Below are positions 46,883 through 59,517 of a stretch of 64,000 nt of DNA, piece by piece. Source of the stretch: Darksidea phi (taxonomy: Eukaryota > Ascomycota > Dothideomycetes > Pleosporales > Lentitheciaceae); the NCBI GenBank assembly GCA_030770425.1, contig JASJFT010000217.1, positions 1-64,000 of the forward strand, given 5' to 3'. The position numbers and the translations under genes are program-made. The notes under the pieces were generated by a model. The model saw only the letters and a program-made list of their open reading frames with translations, was not told the DNA's origin and made no database searches. Every line of letters begins with the position of its first letter. The stretch's first letter is position 1.

Positions 46883-49074
46883 TCATGATCCAATGCCGAT
46901 CTCATACCCAAGTAATACCTCTGTTGAACTCCCTTCCCAGCCTCTACTTCCACCTGCAGATATCATGAAGGTGCAAGTAGGATCAATGTACAGTTGCGAG
47001 ATGACACCAGTACGGTGCCCCGGAACAATCAAAAACGGCACGGCAGACTTCTCTATCTCCTGGTCGCGTAGATCATACAGGCGGAGAATATCATACGACG
47101 CACTAGACCAGTCAGCATCTTGTCAAAGGTTGCCCTGGGATAGTACTTACCAAACAAGGTGTCGACCATTCGGCATCGCACGAACAGCGCTCACAGCGCC
47201 ACTAACGCTGGGAAATTTGAAGGTCCTCCTAGGCTCTCTAAGCCCCTTGTGGAGGCTGTACTCGTCAACAGTCCCGTTTCTTCGTCCTGCATATATGAAA
47301 TTACCGTCCGGTGACCAGCAAGCGTTCATACACCACGGTGGAGTGTTTCGAGGGGGCGCAATTCGAGCTACTGGGGCTGATTGGCGCCGATCCCAAATTC
47401 GCAACGTCCCATCCATCGATGCATCCATAAAGGTAGTCTCAGATGAGGCTGGCTGCTCAGCTTGCGCCGAGCTCGTCCCCATGGAGCCTGAGATCTCCTC
47501 CGAATGAGGAAGGCCATTTGTAGTGGGGTGCGGCTGACTGTCGGCAACGCCGTTCACCGAGTCCTCGTTTTGCGCTGGAGCAGGCGGTTCTTTCAATACC
47601 TCCGCTTGATCCGGTTCTGGGGCTTGGACTGGTCCGCCAATGTCCATCATATCAAGGTCTGCTTGGGCGTCCTCCTCGTCGGCCTGCTGTATGCCGTTTG
47701 CAATAGCTCTTGAGAACTCATCTTCATCGTCATCCGCAAACGGTGCCAGGGCTGATGGGCCATTGGAGGGGTCCTTGTCGTCGCCAAACAACGAATCTTT
47801 GTCTCCAAATAATGAATCCTCAGGGGAACCAGCTGCATCCTCATTCCCATTCTCCACCTTAGTCTCAGGCTGTATAGAAGACCCAACACCATTGGAGAGG
47901 CCGTTTGCTTGCGGTCGAGAGGCATTGTTCGACGAGAAGGTTCCGCTTGAGACAGGCGCTATGTCGGTATCTTGGGGAATAGGCAACGTGGACAATGGCC
48001 GTTGCTCGATGGCCGAGATCTGCCCACCACTAGTTTGGAATTGTCTCTTCACCTGCCCTGTATTGAGGTCCCAGTCATTGATCGTCTTATCCCAGCTTCC
48101 AGACAATACCGACTTCTCATCCTGGGACAGCGTCAAGACCGACACAGCAGAAGTGTGCTGCCGCAACGTGTGTATCCGCTTGCCCTCTTCGTGACGTACC
48201 GATTGAAGGTTTATACCTCCAGACTCGACCCCAGACAAGAGCCATAGCGACTGATGGTGTACGGCGAGTGAGTATACCGGCGAGAGACTGGTGGAGTTGT
48301 CGCGTGGGCGGACTAGATAGGTCAGTCGGTGATTGTCGCACAACATCGGTGCATCGGCGTACCTGCATGGTCTTCGTTCTCCCAGTAGCTGAGAAGAACT
48401 CCTGCCTTGGTGACGCTGTCTACGAACGGATGACGTTGGGCCACGGTGAGGGCTAGCTTCCCGTTCACTGTATCGACCCAATTGAACCTTCTGATGTATC
48501 CGTCGGCGCCCCCACTGAATACCCACCGCATGTCCGGCGTTGAAGTGACGGCATTGATCGAGGTACTGTGAGGAGCGGCGATGGTAGGCACAATATCGTA
48601 CACGGGGGCATTAAGCGCCTCCTGACGGATGCTCGGTCGGAATGGCAGGCCGCCGGACAGGGAGGCAGCGCGCGGAGAGGGAGATGTGAGCGTGACGGTT
48701 GGATTGGTACCCGATCGCGACGGGCCCGGCGTAGAGGGGGCGCCGTTAGGAAGACCGTCTCGAGGTCGTTGCGACTGAGAAGGGCTGTCTGGCTCGTCCT
48801 GGTCTTCATCATCGTTGTCGCCGTTCGCGTCATCATCATCCCCATCTCCGTCGTCACCCTCTTCGTCTCCGTCTCCATCATCGCCGTCGGCGTCGGCATC
48901 TGCATCTGCATCTGCATCTCCATCTCCGTCGTCGACGTCGTCCATTACTTCGTCGGCGTCATTCTCCGAGCTAATGTCGGGGGAGCCTGATACAAGCAAT
49001 TAGCGGGGCAGGTCCTGACTATCGGAGGGCATGGGAGAGCAACCGGCGCCATTCTCGTCATCTTCAAAGTCCAT
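46883..49074 (-). CDS. SPT8: SAGA complex subunit Spt8 (WD40)
   Basis: Exons 49074-49044, 48986-48363, 48312-47151 and 47102-46883 give 678 aa. Spt8 is a WD40 propeller that links TBP to the SAGA coactivator. The acidic N-terminus includes an Asp-Ala run from a hexanucleotide repeat (48889-48921), followed by Ser/Pro-rich sequence. WD blades include SINAVTSTPDMRWVFSGGAD, YIRRFNW, SVLTLSQDEKSVLSGSWD, DASMDGTLRIWDRR and CWSPDGNFIYAGRRNGT. A long acidic insertion, typical of Spt8, lies between blades (~320-460). The last exon supplies CASYDILRLYDLR and the conserved C-terminus. The 31-nt first exon is joined by a 57-bp intron with a weaker donor (GTTGCT), so the extreme N-terminus is less certain. 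Confidence 0.9.
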
Positions 49075-50254
49075 ACTGCCTCCATCCACTTGATGCGACC
49101 AGCATGCGGAGCGGGGAGGGGTGGGAGTAGTTGGCCGCCGGACTCCGGCACAGTCGTTTTGGCTTGTGAAAGAAGATTAGGTATGTGTGTGGGTTATCCA
49201 AAGGGTGCTAAACGCGCTCAAGATACGGGCGCCCTCCAGCCTTGGGCGCGTTGCTCATGAACTTTGGAGCTCGGCATGCGGGTCATTTGCCGGGATCGGC
49301 CTAGACACCGCCGCCCAGTGGATGATGAGATAAGCGTCCAACTTCACCTCATCCATGAATATAGTCAACACCTAAATAAAGGCACGTCGCATATAATTTA
49401 CGAAAGAGACTGCTGGCAACTAGTCTCGTGAATGGTCGGCTACTCCAGATGATGGACTTGGTGTCTAATAGAGACAAGCACCATGGACGGTGGGTCATGA
49501 AGAGGCCGCGTAAGAGACAACAACAGGCGCAACTGATCCGGCTCTCCCTGTTGGTTGGGACAAGTCATCACACTGTCGAGCTTGTCGGTTACTCATCTGA
49601 CTACAAATAACGTTTTACCTGCGCTCTTACCTGCTGTTCTCATGCACGCTCGCTGAGGTAAGGGAGCAAACTGCAGCATGATGCGCTTGGGCGAAAGACT
49701 TCAAAGTACTAGCATTATATTCTATCAGACGTTGTCTACACTCGGTCTCATACGTTCGGTTCTTGCCTATTTCCCTTGCCCCATTCTTTTTACTCGTCAT
49801 CATCTCATTAAATCATTTCCATGTCGTGGTCTTAACCTTATGGACGCCCCTAGTCGAATCCCCCCATTGCGTCCCTTGTTTGCAGCCGTTTGCTCGCGGT
49901 TTTTTGTTTGACCCCAATGGTTTGATCCTGAAATGCTATTGGCCGGCACGGAGGCCATACAAGCCAGGCTGGTCAAATCGACTCGAAGGCGGTACTTCAC
50001 TTCACCGCCGCTTTTGCAAATTTGCGCTCTTATGCTGCGTGCGCCTTCCGTTTGTCTCGCCGGGCACTTTCCTCGCACCAGCTGACAGTGCGCTTTGTTT
50101 CTACACAACCCCAGGCGCGACGACCGTCGACGTAGATTCTAAAGAGCGCCTAGCACCGATCCGACGCGCTTCTTGCGCACCAGCGTCGACGCCAAACACA
50201 CAGTCCCGCATATTTGCGGCTTTGCTGCAAACACACACGACAGATTGCCTGAGG
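49075..50254. other. Divergent promoter region and 5' leader
   Basis: This is the upstream region shared by SPT8 (minus) and the NFX1 helicase (plus). The helicase frame stays open upstream from its ATG back to about 49763. No protein family is visible in that extension. The interval otherwise shows nothing. Confidence 0.5.
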
Positions 50255-53200
50255 ATGGTGAACAGGCGATCTACGAGACGGCACGGTGGGGCCGGTCAGG
50301 GCCGCAATGGGGGCTGGCGTGGGCCCGATGCGCAGAAGGAGAAGCAGTCGACAAACCCATACGCCTCTCTTGCCAACACCGGCGACGATGGTAAGAGCAT
50401 CCAGTCTACTCTCCATGTCCTTCAGCTCCCTGCACCCTGTCCTCTCCTCCTCCCAAGCTGTCAGCATCGGTCCATCCATTCATATCGACATGACCCACTC
50501 ATCGTTAGCAGGCGAGATGAACAGCCATCTAGCAGAGCGCTTTTCGGGCTATCGTTACCCCGACCCCGAACGCGTCCCGCTGTCTGCGCCGCCGCGCATG
50601 AATAACGACATTGCCAAATACTTCCAGGATGCGAAGAAAACTATTGTACGTATTCTCGACGTGCACACTAGGTGTCCCAAGATGCTTCGGAGTTCGGAAG
50701 AGCTTTACTGACTTTGTGACCCGCCTACTCAGTCTAATGCAGGTGCATGGCATGGCAAATCAGAAATCCCGCATCCATCGGAGATCGTTGCGCCGACAGC
50801 TCCAGGTTTCGTCTTTGCAGAGCAGATCATTGACCTCGAAGATGAGCTACGTCCCAATAAAGTCGAGGGTCCTTATGAGAACAACGAAGACTACTTACGC
50901 ACGCACTATGAGCTCCAGAGGGAAGATGCGGTCCGCCCATTGCGCGAAGCCGTCGCTGAAGTTCGGAAGGATCCCTGGCGCGACGAGCTGGATTATCCGC
51001 AGTCAAGCAACATTGGCATTTACGAGCCTACTTATATCACATCCGTGGTCTTCTCACCCCGTGGACTGGCTGTGAGAGTTGCGTTCTCCCTCAACCGAGT
51101 CAAGAAGTTCATTCGTTGGAAGCAATCCAAGCGCTTAATCACGGGAACGCTCGTTGCCTTGTCTCCAGCCGAGGATGCTTTTCAATCTCAGTGCATTCTG
51201 GCCACCGTCGCTGCGCGGCCGCTCTCATGCGTAGAGGCGGTAAATCCGCCGGAGCTTGATCTCTTCTTCGCACGTCTACAGGACTTCCAAATAGATCCGA
51301 TGCGTAAATGGATCATGGTAGAGTGTCGCTCGAGCTTCTACGAAGCGAGCCGACACACCCTACTTTCTCTGCAGCACATGATGCACGAGCCGTAAGGCGC
51401 CCTTCTCTCGGTTGAGAGTACACTGAAGCTAACTGCGAGTAGCTTTCCTCTCTCTGAACACCTCGTCAAGACAAAGAAGGATGTCGACCCTCCACTCTAC
51501 GTCCAAGACAACCCTTACACTGATATGAGCTCACTTGTCAGTATGGAAGAAGCTGAAGCGTTTCAGAACGTAAATATTCTTCAAGAATGGCCAGCGGGCA
51601 ATACCCACAGTCTGGACAAATCGCAATCGAAAGCTCTGAAGCGGATACTGAGCAAGCGCCTAGCCATCGTGTAAGTAGCGCAGGGTGGTGTTTTCGCCGA
51701 ATGCACAATCTAGTCGCGAGTCCCCAGAGATGTTTGCTGCGCTGGAAGCTTTTTGGATGAACCATAGTATCACTAGCTATCTGAACCTTACTAACTTTTC
51801 TTTCTAGGCAAGGACCACCTGGCACTGGCAAGACGTACGTCTCTGTCGTTGCCTTAAAGATATTGCTAGCCAATCTGCGCAAAGATGATCCGCCAATCAT
51901 CGTCACTTGTCAGACCAACCATGCTCTGGATCAGCTTCTTCGACACATTGCAGAGTTTGAGCCAAACTTTATCCGACTCGGAGGACGTTCAAAAGACAAG
52001 GACAAGATCAAGAAGCGCACGCTGTTCGAGGTCCGCTCAAACTATTCACAACCGAGCATTCCTGGCAACCGCAAGAATCAATCAATGGCACAAATAAGAC
52101 AGCTCACGCGCAAGATGCAGCTGTTGCTTGCGCCATTGGAAATGGGAAAGGGTTGCCTAGATCATCGTCTTCTAGTTCAGATGGGCTTGCTCACCGAAAA
52201 ACAAGCGGCGTCACTGGAGGTGGGAGCTGAATTCACCATGGGTACGTAACTTTTAAGCCCTAACGGTCGGCATCCCCTCGCCCTCGGTCTGCGTTAAATA
52301 TAGTTCTGGCTAGTCAAGCATCTCCCGGCTAGGCCATACACACAAAGACCTTCCTATCACTCGTTTTGAAATGCGCTGACTTTATACTCTCTAAAACAGG
52401 CATCGCTCAGGACACCCCTGGGATCCAGCTTGAGCAGTGGCTGGGGAAGTACCTTGTACGATGTCGTCGACCCATTCAACCGGACGACTTCGGCATGGCG
52501 TACGAAGAAGATGACTTCGTCGAGGCTGAACAAATTGAGGAACTGGAGGCGGAAGCTGTTGCTCGAGACGACGACGATATCGAGGCTCTCAAAGGACCAG
52601 TCACATTCCTAAGCGACAACCAGACTGGCAGGTGTGGTGCTTCAACTTTGAGGTCTGATGACAATGTTCGTGCTCTTCTAAGCAGAACCAAGGATCTCAC
52701 CACCGTCCCCGTGCGTGATCGCGGTGTGATTTACAAATACCTGCTGGACCAGACGAAGCAAAAAATTCTGAAGGAATTTCGGGAGCTTGCGGCACAGTAT
52801 GAAAATCTCGTACTTCATCGCAAAATCGGTCAATGGGAGCAAGATCAGCGCTTGCTACTCGAACAACGTCTTATCGGTAGGTAACTCACGTCTTTCTCGC
52901 ATAAAATCGCGTACATCCTTGTGGATAATTTATACTGACGCTATACCACTTGTTTTAGGCATGACCACGACGGGTTTAAGCAAGTATCGTGGTCTCATTG
53001 CAAGTCTGAGGCCGAGGGTCGTCCTCGTTGAAGAGGCGGCTGAAACCCTTGAAGCCCCAGTCGCGGCTGCATGTGTACCTAGCCTGGAGCACCTGATTCT
53101 GGTCGGCGACCACCAGCAACTACGACCTCACTGTCAACTCCATGCCTTTGAAGACGAACCCTATTATTTCAATCTGTCCCTTTTCGAGCGCATGGTCATC

Positions 53201-54893
53201 AACAACATTGATATTGACTGTTTGGTCCGCCAACGCCGCATGGTTCCAGAGATTCGGCGCCTTCTAGAACCTATCTACGGCAACACCCTGAAGGATCATC
53301 ACAGCGTTACCAATGTGGACAATCGCCCTCCGGTGGAAGGCATGGGGGGGTGCAACTCATTCTTCTTCACCCACGATTGGCCTGAGTCACGGAATCACAA
53401 CATGTCAGCTTTCAATGAGAGAGAGGCCGACATGATTGTTGGTCTATTCAGCTACTTGGCCCTGAACGGCGTGGAGCCGTCAAAGATCACGGTATTAACA
53501 TTTTACAACGGCCAGCGTGAGCTCCTGCACAAGAAGTTGAGATCCCACGAAAATCTCCGCGGCAACGTCTTCCACGTCGTGACGGTTGATTCTTACCAGG
53601 GTGAAGAGAATGATATCGTCTTACTGTCGCTTGTGCGTAGTAACAAAAAACGCACCATTGGGTTTCTCTCGGTCGACAATCGTGTTTGTGTAGCTTTGTC
53701 CCGTGCTAAGCGCGGCTTCTACATCTTCGGCAATGCCGAGATGCTTGCGTGCGAGAGCAATACGTGGGAACACGTGGTGAGGATCTTGTGGGGTAGGGAG
53801 AAGAAGAGGAGCGAACTTCCTGCGCCGGCTTGTCGCATCGGCTACCAATTTCCCCTCGAGTGTACCAAACATGGAAGGAAGACTTGGATCGATGCCCCTG
53901 GGGGTTGGGAGTTGGTCAATGGAGGTTGCGATAAACCATGTCGATGCCTACTACCATGTGGCCACGTCTGCATGCTCAATTGTCATCCGTAAGTACTTAC
54001 CTCTGAAAGAGGGGTATGGCTGTGAAGGCTCTCTCGCTCATCTAGACATTACTAACACAACTAGCTTTGACAATGACCGAATCAATTGCACCCAGAAATG
54101 CAATAAGCGGGTCCCTACATGTGGTCATCCATGTGCTCAGATGTGCTGTGACTCATGCAAGTGTACGTAACTCCGTGGCGAAAGTCGAGGTTTTCTAGTT
54201 TGGAGCACGTTGCGTTATTCAATACAATGTGGCTTCTAGCCTGAGAACCTAGGCACTGACACTCCTCGGAATGTGACTTGCTAATTTGTACCGACAAATT
54301 CAGGCATGATCTGCGAGCATCGGAATAATGGGGTGAAGTCCATGCTGAAGCCCGCTCAGACGAACGGTGCAAACACCGGTGTCTTCAAAAATAGCCCGCA
54401 ACATGCACTCTTCAACATCTTACACGTTCCGCAGACTCTAGCGCCTCCGGAGGATTCTGGCAACACAGCGCAAAAATGGAAGGTAAGTCATTGTACTTTA
54501 TAGGGACTGTCCGAGTTCGCGGTACCATCCGTTAGCTGGATTTTCCGAGGCACATGCTGACCCATTCGTCTGATTTAGGCATACGCCGATGGAGGCGCGA
54601 AGGTAGAGGATGCTCAGATGCTGCGGAAGGCGAGAGAAGATGAGGCGAAGTTCTTCGCGATGCTATCGAACGCTGAGCAGCCGGAAGCAGCACCGCAGTC
54701 TGGTAGGCTCGTGGAGCTCTCTCCTAAAAATACAACCGAGAATACGGACTTACTAATCGATTTCGGTACGGATGCTCTGCCGTCTAAGGGGCGCGTTAGT
54801 TACATGGAAACGTTTACGTATGCCGTCGCCACTAGGGGTGCAACCCCTAAGAAGGAGAAGGAGAACGCGGCCGTGCTGAATCTGCTCGATTAG
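50255..54893 (+). CDS. NFX1-type zinc-finger RNA helicase (Hrr1/SAD-3 type)
   Basis: Ten exons (50255-50390, 50512-50645, 50733-51391, 51443-51670, 51808-52241, 52400-52876, 52959-53988, 54065-54162, 54304-54482, 54579-54893) join in frame to 1229 aa. It is a superfamily 1 Upf1-like helicase: motif I GPPGTGKT (388-395), an SF1 motif II variant VEEAAE (713-718), GDHQQLRP, QRRMVPEI, TVDSYQGEENDIV and VALSRAKRG. An acidic insertion of ~80 residues separates motifs Ia and II. After the helicase core come Cys/His clusters (CRCLLPCGHVC, CGHPCAQMCCDSC) of NFX1 type. Hrr1 works with RNA-dependent RNA polymerase in fission yeast heterochromatin; the Neurospora homologue SAD-3 is needed for meiotic silencing. 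The orthology is inferred from architecture. Confidence 0.88.
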
Positions 54894-55230
54894 TTGGCAG
54901 GCGAACACGGTTCGTCAAAATAGCCTCCAAAGTGGACTCCATCGCGAGGACTGGAGCGGCGTTCGGACGTTTCGACAAAGAGAAATCTCACGAGTGGGTA
55001 TGCACCTGCCTTTGTTTAGCGCTGGGAACTAGGTAGAGTGACTATGACTGAATCCATGCATACAAGTAGGGAAATCATCTGGGTCGGCTTTCCAAGCTTC
55101 CTTCGTATTTGACCTTGGCAAGGTATTCTGGATATGTGATTCGGATGAGAAGAACTAGACCTGGGTGACCGCGTCGAAGGCTAACAGGCCACGCTACCTT
55201 GTGAGACCAGCCGCTTGACGTCGGTTTGCA
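54894..55230. other. Intergenic, no gene seen
   Basis: Convergent 3' flanks of the helicase gene and the lipocalin-like gene; no feature recognised. Confidence 0.5.
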
Positions 55231-55815
55231 TCAATTGTTTTCTTCCATGGCGACCTCGAAAACCTCGGCTGCCAACTTCGCGACTTTGCCTCCCAGTCCT
55301 GCCAGTCCTGCCTTTATACTCTCCACCGTCTCCGCTTTCAGCTTGCCCTTCCTCGAGTAGAAGTCCAGCCCAGCAGGTGTGAATAGCGTCTTTGCGAAGT
55401 ACGTCACAACATACGCATTATCCGTCCCATCCTCATTCCCATAACTTAAGATCTCCCACTTCGACGAAGCAATTACGAGCCAGCCCTTCCCCCTCCAATT
55501 GTATGCAAGACTCGCTGCATCTTTATCTCCCTCGACCGGAGCAGTATTAGGGACGCTAGACGGTTTATCGACGCCGCGGACGGTCTTTACGGAGGCAGAG
55601 GAGATGGGTTGGTATGTCACCACGTCGTCGATGTGCGTAGGCAATGTGTTCGGGATGGGTGTGTATGTTATTACTACGTTGCGGTGCTTCCGCCACATGG
55701 GGAGGGTCGAGTGCGTGACGTTCCAGGAGCCGGAGAGCCATTGGAGGGTTGGTGGGGGGATGGTGGGGGATGGCTCGGTGGTGGGTAGGCTGGAGGGGGC
55801 GCGGACGATTACCAT
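55231..55815 (-). CDS. Lipocalin-like small protein
   Basis: A single-exon ORF of 194 aa from the ATG at 55815 (MVIVRAPSSLP). The frame is open upstream to 56049, but that part is low-complexity and probably leader. Family-like elements are LQWLSGSWNVTHSTLPMW near residues 25-42, RNVVITYTPIP, a central VTYQPI strand, YNWRGKGWLVIASSKWEIL, then beta strands and a C-terminal helix. This G-x-W start and alternating strand pattern are those of calycin/lipocalin-like fungal proteins that bind small hydrophobic ligands. No signal peptide is evident, so it is probably cytosolic. The ligand is unknown. Confidence 0.6.
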   Translation of the reverse strand: MVIVRAPSSLPTTEPSPTIPPPTLQWLSGSWNVTHSTLPMWRKHRNVVITYTPIPNTLPTHIDDVVTYQPISSASVKTVRGVDKPSSVPNTAPVEGDKDAASLAYNWRGKGWLVIASSKWEILSYGNEDGTDNAYVVTYFAKTLFTPAGLDFYSRKGKLKAETVESIKAGLAGLGGKVAKLAAEVFEVAMEENN

Positions 55816-56779
55816 GGTGGACGACAGGCAGGGTATCGGAGCTCGGAGGTCGGGTGGTGTTGCCGGATTAGGTATGTTGAGTATATGTATGCGTGACCCG
55901 GTCTTGAGTAGGTATGTGGATACGAGGGCTGGTGCGTAGGTGTGGTGGTAATGGTGGGAAGGGAAAACGAAGGGGGCTGGGGCTGGGGCTGAACGCTGAA
56001 CGCTCGAAACTGAAGGCCAACTTTGAGCATATTCAAACCATCCCGACAAGCCTCCAGCAGAGATTCATTTCTCTCTACAACCGTCAAGTCAGACCAAGGA
56101 TGCATGCAACGGACAAAATTCAGACGTCCGACGTCCGCTGTGCAGCACGTGGCGAAGGATCGACGCAACCCCAGCGGCAAGGATCCAGCCGCATGCCAAG
56201 AGGCGCCACTCTCGAAATAGTCGCCTTCGCCTTCAGGGTCCTCTGCAGTTTGACGTGACCCCCGCCAACCGTCTTCCCTCACACAAACAGTCTCAACGCC
56301 CAAACAGCCGCCACAACTGCTCGCGCGGCAAAACAGTCGCTCCAATGATGATCTGACACTCCCTGCCACAAATAGCCGGCACCAGGGGCATTGCTCGGAT
56401 GCCCTCTGGCACAGTGTTGGCGGAACGGCTGACGAGGCCTGAAACTGTCAGCGTCACCGGAGGCTGTGCACTTGTGGATCCAGCACAAAGTCCTGCCACC
56501 ACAACGCCTCCGCTGCTGGGCGATGCGCTTGCCGGTGCGGAGCTGGCTTACTCCGCCAGGATGCCTAGAAACTGGGCTTGTATAACACCGGCGTGACGCG
56601 CTGCTTGGTTCGTGTCTATTTTCCGCTCCGTTCACTTTCGAAGAGCATATACAGGTCGTCTGTCTAGTCTCGGTCGTGCTGGTCATTGAATATATCTACT
56701 TCCTTACGACATTGACTCTGTTCGCCCTACTCTTTTAATCAACACTCTACTCTAGATTCCGAACACGCAGCTCGCCGTT
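55816..56779. other. Intergenic, no gene seen
   Basis: Promoters of two divergent genes. Overlapping ORFs on both strands (for example 56369-55809 minus) have no supporting motifs. Confidence 0.5.
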
Positions 56780-57853
56780 ATGTTCCTAAGAAGCCTGCTC
56801 CAGGCCTCCACCATCCTTCCCTTTCTCTACTCCTTCGCCTCGGCACAGACAGCTTGCAACAACTCGCCCTCATTATGCAGCAAGCCATACAACAACATCA
56901 CACACCTCGGTGCCCACGATTCGCCCTTCCTTCGAGACGAATCGACATCTTTCTCAACCGCTGGCAACCAATTCTATAACTCAACCGTACAACTCGATGC
57001 TGGCGTGCGGTTGCTCTCCGCACAGGTGCACAAGAAAAACGACACAACGGGATCACAAGCATGGCATCTTTGCCACGGTGATTGTATTTTCCTGGACGCC
57101 GGATTGCTGGAGGACTGGCTGAAGGAAATAAAGACATGGATGGATGCGAACCCCAACGACGTCGTTACAGTGCTCCTTGTCAACGCCGATAATGCAGCCG
57201 CCTCAGACTTAGGGCCTCATTTTGAATCCTCTGGTATCGACAAGTACGCCTACTCGCCGCCCACTCCCGGCACCATCCCGGAGACGTGGCCCACGTTGCA
57301 ATCGCTCATTTCGAATGGCACTCGCCTCATGACCTTTATTGCGTCGCTCACACCACCGAGCCAGCAGTACCCCTACCTCATGGATGAATTCACCTACATT
57401 TTCGAGAACGATTTCGAGAACGAAAAGCCTACCGACTACTCCTGTAACCCTAACCGCCCCACCTCGCTCACGAGCACATCGCAAGCCGCGTCGTCAGGTC
57501 GCATGTTCCTTCAAAACCACTTTTTGTACACGGAGCAATCTTTCGTTCAGTCACCCAACGCTACGTACGTCAACACTACGAACGCACAAACCGGTCTCGG
57601 GTCCCTGGGTGAAGCCATCAAGGACTGTACGGGTGTATACGGCAAAGCGGCCAATTTCATCCTTGTCGACTTCTTCAACGTTGGGCCTGCCATTTCGAGT
57701 GTAGATGTGGCGAATGGTGTGGGCAGTGCTACAGGGAGGAAGGCTGTGAGTACCGAGGTTCCAGATGAGACGCCTAATGGTGTGGGAAGGAGAGAAGGAA
57801 GCATGTTGGCCGTGGTTGTGGCTGTTTGTGTGGCCGTTGGATTTGGCTTGTAA
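56780..57853 (+). CDS. Secreted PLC-like phosphodiesterase, probably GPI-anchored
   Basis: An intronless ORF of 357 aa. A signal peptide spans ~1-22 (LLQASTILPFLYSFASA). The PI-PLC X-like fold is marked by YNNITHLGAHDSPF with candidate catalytic His46, and by AGVRLLSAQVHKKND ... WHLCHGDC, the second conserved histidine region. FILVDFFNVG is the last barrel strand. Several N-x-S/T sequons lie in the mature region. The C-terminus ends in a hydrophobic tail (SMLAVVVAVCVAVGFGL) with small residues before it, as for a GPI anchor, so the protein is likely on the cell wall or plasma membrane. No Ca-binding C2 or Y domain is present. The natural substrate is not known for this fungal group. Confidence 0.85.
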   Translation: MFLRSLLQASTILPFLYSFASAQTACNNSPSLCSKPYNNITHLGAHDSPFLRDESTSFSTAGNQFYNSTVQLDAGVRLLSAQVHKKNDTTGSQAWHLCHGDCIFLDAGLLEDWLKEIKTWMDANPNDVVTVLLVNADNAAASDLGPHFESSGIDKYAYSPPTPGTIPETWPTLQSLISNGTRLMTFIASLTPPSQQYPYLMDEFTYIFENDFENEKPTDYSCNPNRPTSLTSTSQAASSGRMFLQNHFLYTEQSFVQSPNATYVNTTNAQTGLGSLGEAIKDCTGVYGKAANFILVDFFNVGPAISSVDVANGVGSATGRKAVSTEVPDETPNGVGRREGSMLAVVVAVCVAVGFGL

Positions 57854-58319
57854 AGCTTGAGAACGCTAATTGTGTTTTATCCACCGCATGGCGACGGCGT
57901 TTTGGGTCATTGAGGTTTATGGGAAAATTGTTCGCATTGCAGCGGGAAGCGCTCTTGCTGCTTATGACTATCGACTTTAGGCAGAACTATCTGTTCATGA
58001 ATAAATTGTAATATCCACACTTTCTAGTATTTTTGTGACGCCTGATATGCTCACTGAGTGTTGGCTTTTTACAATTCCATAGGTTTCCTGTCAAGGAGGT
58101 GGAAGTATTGGTAGTTAACGGATGGGCGTGCCGATATTGATCCTAGGGTTGCATTGAAGTAACGGTGGAGAAGGTGGGTGATTGCGGTATTGAGTATATG
58201 GGCTTGATGTTAATCGCGGATACCGGGGTTTGGTTTGGTAGGACGAGCAAGACTATGGTAGACTGTGATCGAATTAAACCGAACAGTCAATCAAATCTGT
58301 TTGCATACCCGTAAACGCC
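57854..58319. other. Intergenic, no gene seen
   Basis: 3' flank of the PLC-like gene up to the dispersed repeat. The core gene block ends here. Confidence 0.5.
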
Positions 58320-58514
58320 CATCGAATGAGTAGCAGCCATCGCGTCGTCAAACTCGCAGAATAACCCAAAAAGGTGGCACAAAAAGGCATTTCGTCCCGA
58401 ATACCTTGAAACATAAGAAAGGTTGTTGGTTGCGGTCATTGCCTGAGGCGTCACGACATGACTGCGAGGGCAACGGCCCGAGCCTCATGAAAGAGGGCGT
58501 GGCGCGTGCCATGA
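58320..58514. mobile_element. ~190-bp dispersed repeat, inverted copy 2
   Basis: The reverse complement matches 4177-4426, including GAGGCTCGGGCCGTTGCCC and TTTGGGTTATTCTGCGAGTTT. It lacks the ~40 extra bases near one end of copy 1. I see no flanking direct repeat here. There is no coding potential. Confidence 0.65.
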
Positions 58515-58723
58515 TGTGGAGTGGATGAAAATGTATACTTATTTGTTTTTGTATTAGCTCATACCGATACCTAAACTGATATCTAGATCTTTGGCGACGA
58601 ATCTACAGCTATATGCCATCCCAACGTACCAAACACCCCTCGCCAATACAAGTCCGAGACAGGGTCCAAGCACATCGAAACACCTCTCCTCTCCTTTTTT
58701 CTCCTCGCTGAGCATTTCGCAGC

Positions 58724-58924
58724 ATGCCCCCCTCCTCCATCCGCTCAGGGGTCGTGTATAGATGCAGAAGAAAAAATGCGACCATTCTCACAGTGATGTT
58801 TGCAACTCTGGTTGGGTTGGCGGGCATTATGCTTTTGATTCAGGTTGCTATGAAGTATTGCAAGCGGATGGAGAAGAAGAGGAAGAGGTTAGAGGCGGGT
58901 GGAGATGGGAATGTAGGTGCTTGA
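58724..58924 (+). CDS. Doubtful 66-aa single-helix ORF
   Basis: An ATG-initiated ORF with one strong hydrophobic helix (TVMFATLVGLAGIMLLIQVA) flanked by basic segments (YRCRRKN before, KRMEKKRKR after) and an acidic-glycine end. It could be a tiny membrane protein, but no family or splice evidence supports it. The flanks 58515-58723 and 58925-59517 show nothing else. Confidence 0.22.
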   Translation: MPPSSIRSGVVYRCRRKNATILTVMFATLVGLAGIMLLIQVAMKYCKRMEKKRKRLEAGGDGNVGA

Positions 58925-59517
58925 CTGGAGAGTGGGTGGGGTTATGGGCCATTTGCGGGGTTTGTGAGATGGTGTGGATACTAAGGATTTGTTCAAGGGG
59001 CGTGTGTCGTGTTTTCGGGTGGACGGGATGGTATCTAGGTTTTACATTTTTGGTTGCGTGTCAGGTGGCTGCAGGCAGTGGAACAATAGTAAAGGCTAGC
59101 CTACTACTCCATCTAGTATTCGCTTTTGTTGTGTAAAGAAAAATTTTGGTTTTCATGAAAACGGTGGAGCCGCCGCGCCTATTTCCATTTGGACTTTTTA
59201 ATTATTTGTTGCGATTATGTGCAAAGGGTATTCACCTCCATGTGCAACACGACTGACCATTATACACATGACAGCATTGTGCGAGATTCTGTTTAGTTTT
59301 TTTATGTGAATCGCATGAATCAGTGGCCTTCCCAATGATGATTTGCTAATATATAGACCTCCGACGCGGCTGATAATATTTCGATCGTCCTACATCCACA
59401 ACCTAACCGCAAGACTGGAGCTTGCACACATCTACGCATTTTAACACAATACCTATCAAAGACGAATGTACGATAGTTGATCGTTCCACCAAGCATGATC
59501 TGCCGGCCCCGGCGAAG

